A stretch of 6,358 nt of DNA from a candidate division TA06 bacterium (GTDB lineage: Bacteria; Hydrothermota; DG-26; E44-bin18; JADFOU01), in the NCBI GenBank assembly GCA_022562655.1, contig JADFOU010000117.1, positions 1 through 6,358 on the forward strand, read 5' to 3'. This document shows, in pieces, positions 5,966 through 6,358 of the stretch; position 1 is the stretch's first letter, and every line of letters starts with the position of its first letter. The notes under the pieces are model-generated. The model was not told the origin of the DNA and made no database searches. It saw only the letters and a list, made by a program, of their open reading frames with translations. A program made the position numbers and the translations under genes.

Positions 5966-6150
5966 CGCTGCCAACTCCCTGCCTACCGGCAGGGAGGCGC
6001 CGAAGTCACCGACGCTCCAGAGCTTTGGCGACGGAGTGCGGCTGCGAAGGCCGGGCCAAAGCTCCCGCCTTCACGAAGCACGTTTCGGTCGCTTACGCTC
6101 CATAGCTTCAGCGACGGAGCGCGGGCGAAGGAAGGTCGGCGACAGATCGC
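5966..6150. repeat. Structured intergenic repeat block between the two tRNA genes
   Basis: This GC-rich stretch is made of hairpins and imperfect copies. CTCCCTGCC / GGCAGGGAG (5975-5983 with 5988-5996) is a perfect 9-bp stem with loop TACC. GAGCTTTGGC / GCCAAAGCTC (6020-6029 with 6055-6064) is a perfect 10-bp stem. About 38 bases at 6012-6050 (ACGCTCCAGAGCTTTGGCGA onward) are repeated imperfectly at 6095-6131. A GTCGCYTACGCT motif occurs at 5969 and 6089. Short open frames across it also cover repeats or the tRNA and are not credible genes. Confidence 0.7.
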
Positions 6151-6154
6151 AGAA

Positions 6155-6195
6155 GCAGTCAACTGCAACTGCCAACTGCTACTGATTTACTGATC
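6155..6195. repeat. CAGTRG-family repeat, inverted copy upstream of tRNA-Lys
   Basis: Read on the minus strand it gives CAGTAGCAGTTGGCAGTTGC and then AGTTGACTGC, a diverged CAGTRG array in the orientation opposite to the copies after the tRNAs. No promoter-like boxes are seen between here and tRNA-Lys, which may be cotranscribed with tRNA-Arg. Confidence 0.6.
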
Positions 6196-6214
6196 GCTAT
6201 CAGCTAAAAAAAAC

Positions 6215-6290
6215 GCGCCGCTAGCTCAATTGGTAGAGCAACGGACTCTTAATCCGTAGGTTGGAGGTTCGATTCCTCCGCGGCGTACCA
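6215..6290 (+). tRNA. tRNA-Lys (anticodon CTT), CCA encoded
   Basis: The acceptor GCGCCGC pairs with GCGGCGT, closed by a G-U first pair. The D stem is GCTC / GAGC. The anticodon stem ACGGA / TCCGT carries loop CTCTTAA with CTT at 6248-6250. The T stem GGAGG / CCTCC encloses TTCGATT. The discriminator is A6287 and CCA is encoded at 6288-6290, unlike the neighbouring tRNA-Arg. Confidence 0.97.
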
Positions 6291-6291
6291 G

Positions 6292-6358
6292 ACTTCAGTA
6301 GCAGTAGCAGGTGGCAGTGGCCAGTCGAAAAGACAGTAGCAGTGGCAGGAGGCAGTTG
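6292..6358. repeat. CAGTRG-family repeat abutting the tRNA-Lys 3' end (runs off window)
   Basis: The copy starts ACTTCAGTAGCAGTAGCAGG one base after the encoded CCA and continues to the window edge. It is the counterpart of the repeat at 5899, at the same offset from its tRNA. Confidence 0.85.

Noticed and set aside
5848..6193. Two short plus-strand open frames and one minus-strand frame
   Set aside because: They run through tRNA-Arg or the repeat block, with low-complexity translations and no ribosome site.
5821..6290. Integrase attachment sites at the tRNA 3' ends
   Set aside because: No integrase is present and no second copy of either tRNA 3' end is seen in the window.
5666..6358. CRISPR-like array
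   Set aside because: The repeats are CAGTRG-type tandem units of irregular spacing, interrupted by tRNA genes, with no uniform spacers and no cas gene.

Overview
The window comes from a bacterium of moderate G+C with many small dispersed repeats. No marker gene fixes the lineage. The gene set (type I restriction, a family-4 glycosyltransferase, a SPOR-domain lipoprotein) and the repeat style suggest an uncultured, probably Gram-negative, Desulfobacterota- or Nitrospirota-like organism. That placement is a low-confidence inference.

Layout. Positions 3-1595 (+) hold the C-terminal half of a type I restriction enzyme R subunit (HsdR), cut by the window edge. It is followed at 1650-2354 (+) by a small YgjP-type zinc metallopeptidase-like gene, a common companion of hsdR. 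A minus-strand pair converges on this: a SPOR-domain beta-propeller lipoprotein (3614-5551) and, downstream of it, a GT4 glycosyltransferase (2384-3520). A good sigma70-type promoter at 5575-5603 reads into the lipoprotein gene and may drive both genes. From 5564 to the right end there is no convincing protein gene. That part carries tRNA-Arg(TCG) at 5821-5894, tRNA-Lys(CTT) at 6215-6290, and several families of short repeats.

The most notable theme is repeats inside genes. Each of the four protein genes contains short repeat or palindromic DNA that is translated in frame: the end of hsdR, the middle of the metallopeptidase-like gene, the N-terminal domain of the glycosyltransferase, and two places in the lipoprotein propeller. 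A CAGTRG-type repeat lies exactly one base after the CCA position of both tRNA genes, and related copies occur elsewhere in the intergenic DNA. The glycosyltransferase also appears to have lost its normal C-terminus through a small frameshift.

I see no defence system beyond the type I restriction fragment, no CRISPR array, and no integrase or transposase. The hsdR/metallopeptidase pair belongs to DNA restriction. The lipoprotein/glycosyltransferase pair looks like cell-envelope functions; a joint role is not shown by the sequence.
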